The position numbers and the translations under genes were made by a program. Of a DNA stretch of 47,968 bases, positions 34,554 to 43,526 are shown in pieces; position 1 is the first letter of the stretch, and every line of letters starts with the position of its first letter. Where the stretch lies: positions 1 to 47,968 of the forward strand of contig JAHDND010000096.1 of assembly GCA_018435665.1 (NCBI GenBank), in the 5' to 3' direction. Source of the stretch: Candidatus Thiosymbion sp. (GTDB lineage: Bacteria > Pseudomonadota > Gammaproteobacteria > Chromatiales > Chromatiaceae). The notes under the pieces are model-generated. The model made no database searches. It saw only the letters and a list, made by a program, of their open reading frames with translations, and was not told the origin of the DNA.

Positions 34554-35300
34554 ATGCGCACCTTTCGCAAAACTGAGGATCAAGGCGATTTCGTGATAGC
34601 CCCCGAGGGCACCCAGGCCGCCGTCCTGACATGCCTGGCCTTTCTGGGCCGTCATGAATCCACGTGGAACGGGGAGACCAAAGTCCGCGAGCTGGTTGGC
34701 CTGTCCTGGGAGCTGGGGGAGCCTGGCCCCGATGGGCGCCGCCTGGCTGTGCAGGAAGTCATGACCGCTTCCATGCATGAAAAGTCGAAATTCTACGCCC
34801 GCATCCTGGCCTTGAGCGGGGGCCGTGAGCCGGCCGCGGGTTTCGACTTGGCCGGCCTGCTGGGCATGGGGGCGATTGTCACCACCGCCCATGTGACCAA
34901 GGAGGGCCGGACCTTCTGCAACGTGGTCAACGTCGGGCCAATGCCGCGGGGGATGGTTGCCGCCGCCCCGAGCGTGGCCCCTGTCTATTTCGACCTCAAG
35001 GAATATGACGCCGCCACCTTTGACCGTATGCCGAAGCGATTTCAACGGCTGGCGGAGACTGGAGAACCTTTCGATTACCGGCCCGCCACCCCACCGCCCG
35101 CCGCCCCCTGGTCCCCACCCGCTGGGGGCCAGGCTGTGCCCCCGTCCGGGCATGGCTACCCCCACCCATCCGCCCCGCCGTCCGCCCCCTGGCAGGGATC
35201 GCACCAAGCCCCCGGAGCATGGCCGCCTGGTCCCCAGGCTACCCGCCCCCCGGCCCCACCGGCTGGCGGTCCTGATTTTGATGATGCCATCCCCTTCTAA
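34554..35300 (+). CDS. Phage-type single-stranded DNA-binding-like protein with SSB acidic tip
   Basis: 248 residues starting 2 bp after the exonuclease stop. The N-terminal 150 residues fit an OB-fold phage family (EGTQAAVLTCLAFLGRHEST, LVGLSWELGEPG, MHEKSKFYARIL, FDLAGLLGMGAIVTTAHVTK, NVVNVGPMPRGM, VYFDLKEY). They are followed by a Pro/Gly-rich linker of about 80 residues and a terminal DFDDAIPF. That tail is almost the E. coli SSB tip that recruits host RecQ, RecO, primase and PriA. Likely role: coat ssDNA and load host or element enzymes. It lies between an exonuclease and a primase. Confidence 0.72.
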   Translation: MRTFRKTEDQGDFVIAPEGTQAAVLTCLAFLGRHESTWNGETKVRELVGLSWELGEPGPDGRRLAVQEVMTASMHEKSKFYARILALSGGREPAAGFDLAGLLGMGAIVTTAHVTKEGRTFCNVVNVGPMPRGMVAAAPSVAPVYFDLKEYDAATFDRMPKRFQRLAETGEPFDYRPATPPPAAPWSPPAGGQAVPPSGHGYPHPSAPPSAPWQGSHQAPGAWPPGPQATRPPAPPAGGPDFDDAIPF

Positions 35301-35339
35301 CCGCGTGGGCGCCCGGCCATGGGCGCCCGGAGCCTGACC

Positions 35340-37931
35340 ATGGTAGAGACCCAACCCACCCCCACCGGCCGCGCATTTCGCCGCCTGGGGCCACCCCCAC
35401 CCGCCACCCCGGAGGCCCTGGCCGAACTACAGGCCAGGCTTACCCGGCGCCCGGCTGAGCCCGCCCCCGCAAGCCCGGCCGGGCACCATCCCCACCCCGC
35501 CCCGGACGCCCCGCGGTATGAGTGGGCGCAATACTTCCACCGTCTGGGCTTTTGCCTATGCGCCATCCCGCCCGGCAAGAAAGGCCCTATAACTCCCGGC
35601 TGGCCCGAGGGGAACCTGCCGCCCGAATACTGGCTGACCCACCCCCAGGAGGGCCTAGGCGTGGTCCTGGGGCCGTCCCGGCTGGTATCCCTTGACCTCG
35701 ATAGCCTGTCCGACGCCCGCGCCGTTCTGGACGCCCTGGGGCTGAAACTGGACCCCCTGCTGTCCGGGGCCATGCTGGTCAGAGGCAACCCCGAACGGCT
35801 GCGGGCCATCTTCCGCGCCCCGCCTGATCTGGACCTGACCCGCAAAAGCCTGGCCTGGCCACCCAGGGAGGAGGGCGGGAAACCCGTTACCGTTTTCGAG
35901 CTGCGGGGCGGACCTGTGCAGGATGTTTTGCCGCCCACCATCCACCCCGACACCGGGAGGCCGTATGAGTGGATAACGCCACCCTGGGAGCTGCCCAAGC
36001 TGGGCACCTTGCCGCCTGCCTTGGGGGAGCTGTGGGCCGATTGGGACCAGTGGCGCCCCCACCTTGAGGCCCTGTGCCCATGGGCACCGGAGCCGGAAGT
36101 CAAGGCCCCACCCAGGGAGCGGGCTGGCGGGGAATCGGTAATCGACGCCTTCAATGCCGCCCATGATCCGGCCGCGATCCTGGCCAGTCATGGTTACAAG
36201 CCCAAGGGGCCTAACCGCTGGCTGAGCCCGTTTTCCTCAAGTGGCCTGGCTGGCGTTGTGCGCCTGTCGCAAACGGGGCGGATTCACTGTCATCATGCCA
36301 GCGACCCCTTAGCCGGGCCGCCCCATGATGCCTTTTCCCTGTTCACCGTTCTGGAGCATGGGGGCGACCATCGGGAGGCCGTGAAAGCCGCCGCCCGCCT
36401 GCTGGGGATCGCCACCCCCAGCGAACCGCGGGCCGTGGAAGACCCGCCCCCGGAGGCGGGAGACTGGCCCGCGCCCCAACCCCTGACCGCCAGCATTGAG
36501 GCCCTGCCCTATCCCTTGGACGCCTTCCCGGACCTGATCCGGGAAGCGATAGCCGAAGCCTTCGCCTTCACCAAGGCCCCCTTGGCCCTGGTAGCGTCCG
36601 CCGCCCTGTCCGCCTTGAGCCTGGCTGGTCAACATCTGGCGGACGTGCGCCGCGCCGAACGCCTGACCGGCCCGGCCGGGCTGTACCTGCTGACCCTGGG
36701 GGATAGTGGCGAGCGCAAGTCCACCGCGGACGCCCTATTCCTGGCCCCGCTGCGGGCCTGGGAGCGGGAGCAAGCCCAAGCCAGGGAAAGGGAGCTGAAA
36801 GACTATCAGGCCGAATTGACCGCCTGGGAGAGCGAGCGCAACGGGATCAAGGAACGCATCCGGGGCCTGGCCCGTGCGGGCAAGACCACCGAGCAAGCCC
36901 GGCTGCAACTGCGGGACCTTGAGGGGCACAAGCCCACCCCGCCGCTTATCCCCCGCCTGATCTTTCAGGATGCCACCCCGGAGGCCCTGGCCTGGAATCT
37001 GGCCAAGGGCTGGCCCGCTGGGGGGATTGTGTCCGCGGAGGGCGGGGCCGTCTTGGGCGCCCATGGCATGGGCAAGGATTCCATCCTGCGGAGCCTGGCC
37101 TTGTTGAATTCCCTCTGGGATGCCGCCCCCCTGACCATTGACCGCCGGACGGCTGATTCCTTCACCGTCCGCGCCGCCCGTGTCAGTCTGAGCCTGATGA
37201 TTCAGGAGGCCCCCTTGCGCGACTTCCTCGACAAGTCCGGGACCCTGGCCCGGGGGAGCGGGTTTCTCGCCCGTGTTTTGCTGGCCTGGCCCGAGAGTAC
37301 CCAGGGGACCCGCTTCTTTTCCGCGCCCCCGGCCGATTGGCCGGCCCTGGCTGCCTTCCATGCCCGACTGCGGGCACTGCTGAGCCAACCCCTCCCGCTG
37401 GACGAACGGGGCGACCTGAGCCCGCCTGTGCTACCGCTGGACCCGGACGCCTATCAGGCTTGGATCGGCTTTCATGACGCCCTGGAGGCCGAGCTTGGGG
37501 AGGGCGGGGAGCTGCGCATGGTGCGGGACGTGGCGAGCAAGGCCGCCGATAACGCCGCCCGCCTGGCCTGTCTGTTCCACCTGTGCGCCCATGGCCCGGC
37601 CGGACGGATCGGGGCGGATGCCTTTGGCCAGGCTGCCCGGATCGTGGCCTGGCACCTGTCCGAATCGCGCCGCTTCTTTGGGGAGATCGCCCTACCCCCG
37701 GAGCTGGCGGACGCCGCCCGGCTGGATCGCTGGCTGACTGATACCGCCACCCGCGAAGGGGCCGCCAGCCTGGCCAAGAATCACGCCCGCCGCTTTGGCC
37801 CCCTGCGGGACCGGGCCAGGCTTGAGGCCGCCTTAACCGAGCTGCGGGACCTTGATCGGCTGCGCGTGGTCCGGGAGGGCCGGCAATTCCAAGTCTGGCT
37901 TAATCCCGCCCTGCTGGGGGCGAAGCCATGA
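35340..37931 (+). CDS. Replication protein: prim-pol, zinc-ribbon-like and DUF3987 helicase-like domains
   Basis: 863 residues. The N-terminal prim-pol domain (YFHRLGFCLCAIPPGKKGPI) carries the catalytic DLD in VSLDLDSLSD. A middle segment (SHGYKPKGPNRWLSPFSSSG and HCHHASDPLAGPPHDAFSLF) resembles the phage primase zinc-ribbon/TOPRIM-like insert. The C-terminal DUF3987 part has a Walker-A-like GDSGERKST. It probably synthesises primers and unwinds DNA for element replication. ATG 35340 is preferred over 35319 because CGGAG lies 7 bp upstream. The next gene overlaps its stop (ATGA) and holds the candidate origin. Confidence 0.82.
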   Translation: MVETQPTPTGRAFRRLGPPPPATPEALAELQARLTRRPAEPAPASPAGHHPHPAPDAPRYEWAQYFHRLGFCLCAIPPGKKGPITPGWPEGNLPPEYWLTHPQEGLGVVLGPSRLVSLDLDSLSDARAVLDALGLKLDPLLSGAMLVRGNPERLRAIFRAPPDLDLTRKSLAWPPREEGGKPVTVFELRGGPVQDVLPPTIHPDTGRPYEWITPPWELPKLGTLPPALGELWADWDQWRPHLEALCPWAPEPEVKAPPRERAGGESVIDAFNAAHDPAAILASHGYKPKGPNRWLSPFSSSGLAGVVRLSQTGRIHCHHASDPLAGPPHDAFSLFTVLEHGGDHREAVKAAARLLGIATPSEPRAVEDPPPEAGDWPAPQPLTASIEALPYPLDAFPDLIREAIAEAFAFTKAPLALVASAALSALSLAGQHLADVRRAERLTGPAGLYLLTLGDSGERKSTADALFLAPLRAWEREQAQARERELKDYQAELTAWESERNGIKERIRGLARAGKTTEQARLQLRDLEGHKPTPPLIPRLIFQDATPEALAWNLAKGWPAGGIVSAEGGAVLGAHGMGKDSILRSLALLNSLWDAAPLTIDRRTADSFTVRAARVSLSLMIQEAPLRDFLDKSGTLARGSGFLARVLLAWPESTQGTRFFSAPPADWPALAAFHARLRALLSQPLPLDERGDLSPPVLPLDPDAYQAWIGFHDALEAELGEGGELRMVRDVASKAADNAARLACLFHLCAHGPAGRIGADAFGQAARIVAWHLSESRRFFGEIALPPELADAARLDRWLTDTATREGAASLAKNHARRFGPLRDRARLEAALTELRDLDRLRVVREGRQFQVWLNPALLGAKP

Positions 37932-38839
37932 GCCGCCTGGCTGATCTGGTCCGGGGCGGGACCCCCGGCACCCCCCAGGAAGGGGAGGGGCGAACGGTAG
38001 CAAGAGTAGCAAGAGTAGCAAGCCCAACCTTGCCCAAAACCCCAGAAACGGGCCGAACGGTAGCAAGAGTAGCAAGAGTAGCAAGCCCGACCTTGCCAAA
38101 AGCCCCCGATTCCGCCTGTAGCCCCCCTAATAACAATAATAATAATAATGTTATCTCTCTCGATATTTATAGGGGCTTGCTACCGTTTGCTACTGCTACT
38201 CTTGCTACTTCTGCTACTCAAGAGGGCGGAACGGGGGAAGCCTGGCCTATTCCTGAGCCCACCCCGCCGCCACCCTCCCCAAGGCCCACCCCCTCCCCGA
38301 GCTGCGAAGCCTGGGAGGAGCGCGCCGCCATCCTCGAACATGACGGGGGCCTGAGCCGGGCCGAAGCGGAGGAGCAAGCCACCTGTCGCCGCTGGCTGAT
38401 TCACCTCCCGGACGGCTGGCGGGATTCCACCTTTACCCCACCCGCCAGCATGGCCGATCTGCGCCGCTGGCATCCCGCCGCCCTGGCCCTGGTCCCCTGT
38501 GATGATGAGGCGGACCCCTGGGGGGAGGATGACCCCGAATGTGGCGCGATAGACACACCCTCCGAATATATATTCGGAGGGTCAGAAGACCCCGGCGCCG
38601 CCTTCTATGCGGACCTTTTCCGGGGCATGGACGCCCCGCGGGCCTATGTCACCTTGGGCCAGGCTGAGATTCACGCCGCCGTAGTGGCCGGCCTGATCCG
38701 CCCGGAGGATACCCGCGGGGCCGTCATCCTGGCCTACCGGGACCCGTCCGGGAGCTGCGCCCTGCTGGCGATCCCCCAGGGGCAATGGGACCCCTTTGCC
38801 GTCCTGGCCCTGATGGACGGGCCGGGCACCCTTCACTGA
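37928..38839 (+). CDS. Hypothetical protein whose coding sequence contains the candidate origin
   Basis: 303 residues, starting within the replication gene stop. Residues 20-55 are forced by the DNA repeats: VARVARVAS twice, then a run of seven Asn, then LLPFATATLATSATQ, so this part is low complexity. The C-terminal 180 residues look more ordered (EERAAILEHDGGLSRAEAEE, WRDSTFTPPASMADLRRWHP, RGAVILAYRDPSGSCALLAI). I recognise no family. It may be a replication accessory protein whose gene doubles as an origin, as in some plasmids and phages. The possibility that the frame is open only because of repeat composition is lessened by the ATGA coupling. Confidence 0.62.
   Translation: MSRLADLVRGGTPGTPQEGEGRTVARVARVASPTLPKTPETGRTVARVARVASPTLPKAPDSACSPPNNNNNNNVISLDIYRGLLPFATATLATSATQEGGTGEAWPIPEPTPPPPSPRPTPSPSCEAWEERAAILEHDGGLSRAEAEEQATCRRWLIHLPDGWRDSTFTPPASMADLRRWHPAALALVPCDDEADPWGEDDPECGAIDTPSEYIFGGSEDPGAAFYADLFRGMDAPRAYVTLGQAEIHAAVVAGLIRPEDTRGAVILAYRDPSGSCALLAIPQGQWDPFAVLALMDGPGTLH
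37997..38217. other. Candidate replication origin: facing iteron arrays around an AT-rich core
   Basis: Plus-strand GTAGCA occurs at 37997, 38006, 38015 and again at 38060, 38069, 38078 (two triplets, 9-bp period, 63 bp apart). The complement TGCTAC occurs at 38178, 38188, 38194, 38203 and 38212. Between them is a 44-bp AT-rich stretch (38128-38171) with AAT repeats. Iterons facing each other across an A/T core, next to a primase/helicase gene, is the layout of theta-type origins. No DnaA box matching TTATCCACA was seen. Confidence 0.62.
38557..38582. other. Perfect 26-bp palindrome, AT-rich centre
   Basis: ACCCTCCGAATAT and its exact reverse complement ATATTCGGAGGGT, with no spacer. It lies inside the gene at 37928-38839, about 340 bp after the iteron arrays. 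Candidate termination, cruciform, dimer-resolution or regulator site. Confidence 0.6.
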
Positions 38840-38854
38840 CCGGAGCATCCTGCC

Positions 38855-39136
38855 ATGAACCTGATACCCGAAACTGCCGGCCGCCGTATCCTCGAGCTGG
38901 CGTGGAACCCGGACACCGGGACCTTTACCGAGGTTGAGGCCCCCGTCTTGGCTTGGGAGCTTGCCCCCGACCCGCGCCCCGTCCACCTGCTGGGGGAGCT
39001 GCGGGGGGCATGGGCCATCCTCGAACCTTACACTGGCCAGGCATACATCCCGTGCGAAGCTGTCTTTTCCTCCCGTGCGGAGTGCGTCCGGGAGCTGCGC
39101 CACCAAGCCCGGCTGCTGGCGGGGGCGGACCTGTGA
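38855..39136 (+). CDS. Small hypothetical protein of the element
   Basis: 93 residues, starting 15 bp after the previous stop. Sequence MNLIPETAGRRILELAWNPD, then TGTFTEVEAPVLAWELAPDP and a conserved-looking HLLGELRGAWAILEPYTGQA. Mostly beta predicted, with a helical C terminus. I recognise no family. Its stop overlaps the start of the nuclease gene (GTGA), so it is coupled to it and may be a partner of that enzyme or of the replication proteins. Confidence 0.6.
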   Translation: MNLIPETAGRRILELAWNPDTGTFTEVEAPVLAWELAPDPRPVHLLGELRGAWAILEPYTGQAYIPCEAVFSSRAECVRELRHQARLLAGADL

Positions 39137-39585
39137 ACGGGGCCGGATCAAGACGCAAGGGGGCGAGCGGGGAGCGGGAGTTTTCCGCCGCCCTTCATGA
39201 CCTGCTGGGGATTCGCCTTGCCCGGCGCCTGACCCAAGTCCGGGCCGGGGGCCATGACCTCGAGTTACCCGAGGGGGCGAGCGGGCCGGTAGCGGAGGCC
39301 CTGGCCCGACTGGCTATCGAGTGCAAGCGATACGCCACCGCCCCGCCCGGAAGCCTTGCCCAATGGTGGAGCCAGGCTGTCCGGCAAGCGGAGGCCGTGG
39401 GCCTATGGCCGGCCCTGGCCTATCGCCCCGACCGTCACCCGTGGCGAGTCCGCTTGCCCCTGGCCTGTCTGCGCCCCGACCTGATTCCGGAAGTCTGGCA
39501 TGATCCGGACCTGACCGCGGATTTACCCCTGCCTGCCTTCGCCTGCCTGTGCAGGGAGGGGGCGATTCACCCCCGGAAGGTTTAA
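39133..39585 (+). CDS. PD-(D/E)XK endonuclease, Holliday-junction-resolvase-like
   Basis: 150 residues from GTG 39133, overlapping the previous stop. It opens RRKGASGEREFSAALHDLLG, the resolvase-type first helix with the catalytic Glu. A QVRAGGHDLELP loop with the Asp follows, then LAIECKRYATAPPG with the E-x-K pair, then a WWSQAVRQAEAVGLWPALAY helix/strand. This order (E, D, ExK) fits Hjc-like and other small phage nucleases that cut branched DNA after replication or recombination. It closes the xis-to-nuclease operon. Confidence 0.72.
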   Translation: MNGAGSRRKGASGEREFSAALHDLLGIRLARRLTQVRAGGHDLELPEGASGPVAEALARLAIECKRYATAPPGSLAQWWSQAVRQAEAVGLWPALAYRPDRHPWRVRLPLACLRPDLIPEVWHDPDLTADLPLPAFACLCREGAIHPRKV

Positions 39586-39650
39586 CGGGTCCTCCCCGGC
39601 GATCCTCTTAGCGAAGGTTCATGGCTGCCCGCCAGCCTCAGGAAACCCCC

Positions 39651-39959
39651 ATGGGATTAAGGCAACTATTCCGTACCCCCTCCCTCCCCGCCCCGGACGC
39701 CCGCGCCCTGCGGAACCTGGCCCTGTGCCAGGAACGCGCCACCGGGCAAACGCTTAGGGCCTTGGCCCGCCGCTATGGGCTTTCCAAGAGCCAGGCCCAC
39801 CGCATCACCCAGGGAGTGGAACTGCACCCCCCGGCACCCCGTTTTGTGGTTCGCGTAGTCCCCACCGCTGGCGGGGGATTTACTACCCGCGTGGAGCTTG
39901 AGCCTGGCCCGCCCCACCGGGCCTATAGGGTCCGGGCCGGCCGTCGCGTGGCGACCTGA
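39651..39959 (+). CDS. Small helix-turn-helix protein
   Basis: 102 residues from ATG 39651 (AGGAAA upstream); an ATG at 39621 would add ten residues. The centre reads QTLRALARRYGLSKSQAHRI, a sigma-70 region-4/Trp-repressor-like helix-turn-helix. The C terminus is beta-rich (RFVVRVVPTAGGGFTTRVEL). It may be the regulator of the element; strong inverted repeats lie directly downstream. Confidence 0.6.
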   Translation: MGLRQLFRTPSLPAPDARALRNLALCQERATGQTLRALARRYGLSKSQAHRITQGVELHPPAPRFVVRVVPTAGGGFTTRVELEPGPPHRAYRVRAGRRVAT

Positions 39960-39981
39960 TAGGCCCGGCCGATTGGCATCC

Positions 39982-40064
39982 CCTTGCATGGCCACCCTTC
40001 CGCCTATCGCTCGATAGGCGACACCGGCCCCATGCAAGGCCATGCCAAGAGGCCCCGCCTATCG
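39982..40064. repeat. Nested inverted repeats
   Basis: CCTTGCATGG (39982-39991) pairs exactly with CCATGCAAGG (40030-40039). Between them is a hairpin, CGCCTATCG-CT-CGATAGGCG (40001-40020). A further CGCCTATCG lies at 40056-40064 and a GATAGGC-type half-site near 39958-39965. No T run follows, so it is not a simple terminator. Confidence 0.65.
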
Positions 40065-40223
40065 TCCGCCCCGCCAGAGGCCCTAGACGCCCCCAGGAAG
40101 CCCCGGCCGGGGCGACCATACCGACACCAAGCCCGAGGGCGACCGGGGCCAGGCTGAGCCGCCTAGCGGGCCACCGGCCGCCCTGGGGGCTTGCCGCATC
40201 CCTCCCCTGCTGATCTGCCGCTA

Positions 40224-40271
40224 TTGCGTATCGAGTTGTCTTGTTGCGCATACTTCGCTATCGTTGCGCAT
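40224..40271 (+). promoter_or_regulatory. Three TTGCGCAT direct repeats at exact 20-bp spacing
   Basis: TTGCGTAT at 40224, TTGCGCAT at 40244 and 40264. A 20-bp period is about two helical turns, so proteins bound here face the same side. They end 25 bp before the RHH gene start, fitting an autorepressor operator. Confidence 0.6.
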
Positions 40272-40296
40272 GGGTAATCCAACATGAGGCCAACCC

Positions 40297-40824
40297 ATGG
40301 CAAGAGTCAATCTGTCCGTACCTGATGAGCTGAAAGCCCGGATGGACGGCTTCCCTTCCGTCAACTGGTCCGCCGTCGCCCAAGAGGCTTTCCGGGCCGC
40401 TATCACCATCGCTGAACTGAGGAACAATGGCATGAACAACGAAGCTGACACCATGGCCGGGCTTGAGCGCCTGCGGGCTGAGCGCCGCGCCAATACAGCA
40501 TGGCATCACGCATTCGGGGAAGAGCAGGGCCGGGATTGGGCGTTGAAAAGCGCCACCTTCCCCACCCTGGAAAGAGTGGCCAGGCTTGAGGGTCTAGAGC
40601 TACCTGGGGATGAGCGGGAGGCCGCAGCGTTATTGTATGGACATGCCCATGAGGATGAGGATGGGCGTAGTTTTGATGGGTATGTGGAAATGGATGACGA
40701 GGCTATGTGGGATTGGGTTCACCACAACGGCATTGTCGATACTACGGTAGACGACCCGATCATTCACCCCGCCCGGATCGCGGGCTTTATCGCGGGGGCC
40801 GCCGCCGTCTATCGTCAGGTATGA
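40297..40824 (+). CDS. Ribbon-helix-helix protein with unknown C-terminal domain
   Basis: 175 residues. MARVNLSVPDELKARMDGFP with VNWSAVAQEAFRAAI is a CopG/ParD-like ribbon-helix-helix DNA-binding region. A linker follows, then a domain of about 110 residues (FPTLERVARLEGLELPGDER, DEDGRSFDGYVEMDDEAMWD, IAGFIAGAAAVYRQV). The second domain is unfamiliar. The gene has its own repeat-bearing upstream region and no toxin gene follows that I can recognise, so it is more likely a regulator than an antitoxin. GAGG precedes the ATG. Confidence 0.65.
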   Translation: MARVNLSVPDELKARMDGFPSVNWSAVAQEAFRAAITIAELRNNGMNNEADTMAGLERLRAERRANTAWHHAFGEEQGRDWALKSATFPTLERVARLEGLELPGDEREAAALLYGHAHEDEDGRSFDGYVEMDDEAMWDWVHHNGIVDTTVDDPIIHPARIAGFIAGAAAVYRQV

Positions 40825-40900
40825 GCCACCACCCCGAGCCCGGCCCTGGCCAGGCTTGGGGTAACATGGCCCGCCACCACCCCACCGGAGAGCAAGCCCG

Positions 40901-41092
40901 ATGCGCTACCTTGTTGAGATCGCCGCCGACAATGCCGCCTTCGACCCTGAGCCCGGCCCGGAGCTGGCCCGCATCCTGCATAAGCTGGCGGAGCGGATCG
41001 AGACCGCCGCCCCGGACGAATTGGCCGATGCCGTCCGGCTGATGGACTACAACGGCAACACCGTAGGGAGCGCCGTCCTGTCCGAGGATTGA
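40901..41092 (+). CDS. Small hypothetical protein, last gene of the element
   Basis: 63 residues: MRYLVEIAADNAAFDPEPGP, ELARILHKLAERIETAAPDE, and a LMDYNGNTVGSAVLSED end. GGAGAG lies about 10 bp before the ATG. It looks like a compact alpha/beta protein. A perfect terminator follows within 10 bp, supporting real expression. I recognise no family. Confidence 0.6.
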   Translation: MRYLVEIAADNAAFDPEPGPELARILHKLAERIETAAPDELADAVRLMDYNGNTVGSAVLSED

Positions 41093-41454
41093 TCCCACCC
41101 AAGCCCGGACGGACCGGGCTTTTCCCCGCCCCTGGCACCCCCAAAAGGCATTGGCGGAGATTGTCTCCGCCATGTTTGCGCGTAACGTCCTGAATCGTTT
41201 GGCACCGCCCCGCCTTCGCCCTGGCTGGTCCCCCATTCGGTCCCCCATGTCATTTCCGAAGGCCCTTGATCCGCCCCCGAAGCCTGGCCTGGCCGGGGGA
41301 AAACGGAAGCGAAGCGGGAAGCCTGGCCCTGGGGGAGGGCCGGGGCTGCCGACAACCCCCGGAGCGTGACCCCCCGGAAGGACCCCGACCTAAGCCCAAG
41401 GGATCATATCCCGCCCCCGTGAAACCCCCGCAAAACGGCTGAATGAGTCCGCCG
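41093..41454. other. Right-end noncoding part of the element
   Basis: About 360 bp with the terminator at 41101-41123 and a second hairpin at 41153-41171 (GGCGGAGA-TTG-TCTCCGCC). The rest is GC-rich and I see no gene. Confidence 0.5.
41101..41123 (+). terminator. Rho-independent terminator after the last element gene
   Basis: AAGCCCGG, loop ACGGA, CCGGGCTT, then TT. The perfect 8-bp stem, with A/T at its base and a short T run, begins 9 bases after the stop codon at 41090-41092. Confidence 0.75.
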
Positions 41455-41507
41455 AAAGTTTCCCCAGGGTTTCCCCGCTACTTGATGCTACTCGGAAATA
41501 GTCCCAT
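41455..41507 (+). promoter_or_regulatory. Right arm: putative integrase/excisionase sites
   Basis: The 25-bp block at 41455-41479 is identical to 30950-30974, and ATAGTCCCAT at 41498-41507 is identical to 30830-30839. Both are in the same orientation as on the left and close to the right att copy. Confidence 0.6.
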
Positions 41508-41545
41508 GGGGTGCTGTAAGTTTATGATCTGATTTAGAAATTTGA

Positions 41546-41618
<73 letters not shown>

Positions 41619-41663
41619 AAAATTGTTGTCACCCAAGGACGGGATGATGCCATGATCCAGGCG

Positions 41664-43526
<1,863 letters not shown>

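Larger units (their letters stand above)
39960..40296. other. Intergenic region with nested inverted repeats and three spaced direct repeats
   Basis: 337 bp without a recognised gene. Left part: the nested hairpins at 39982-40064. Right part: TTGCG(T/C)AT at 40224, 40244 and 40264. The middle (40070-40200) is GC-rich with no structure I can name. It separates the replication operon from the RHH gene and could hold a promoter, an operator or a second origin. Confidence 0.6.

Noticed and set aside
37991..38217. CRISPR-like reading of the GTAGCA repeats
   Set aside because: Units are 9 bp, contiguous, occur in both orientations, and have no unique spacers or cas genes.
40297..41092. Toxin-antitoxin pair (RHH gene plus the following small gene)
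   Set aside because: The RHH protein is too large for a typical antitoxin, the genes are 76 bp apart, and the small protein has no toxin motif.
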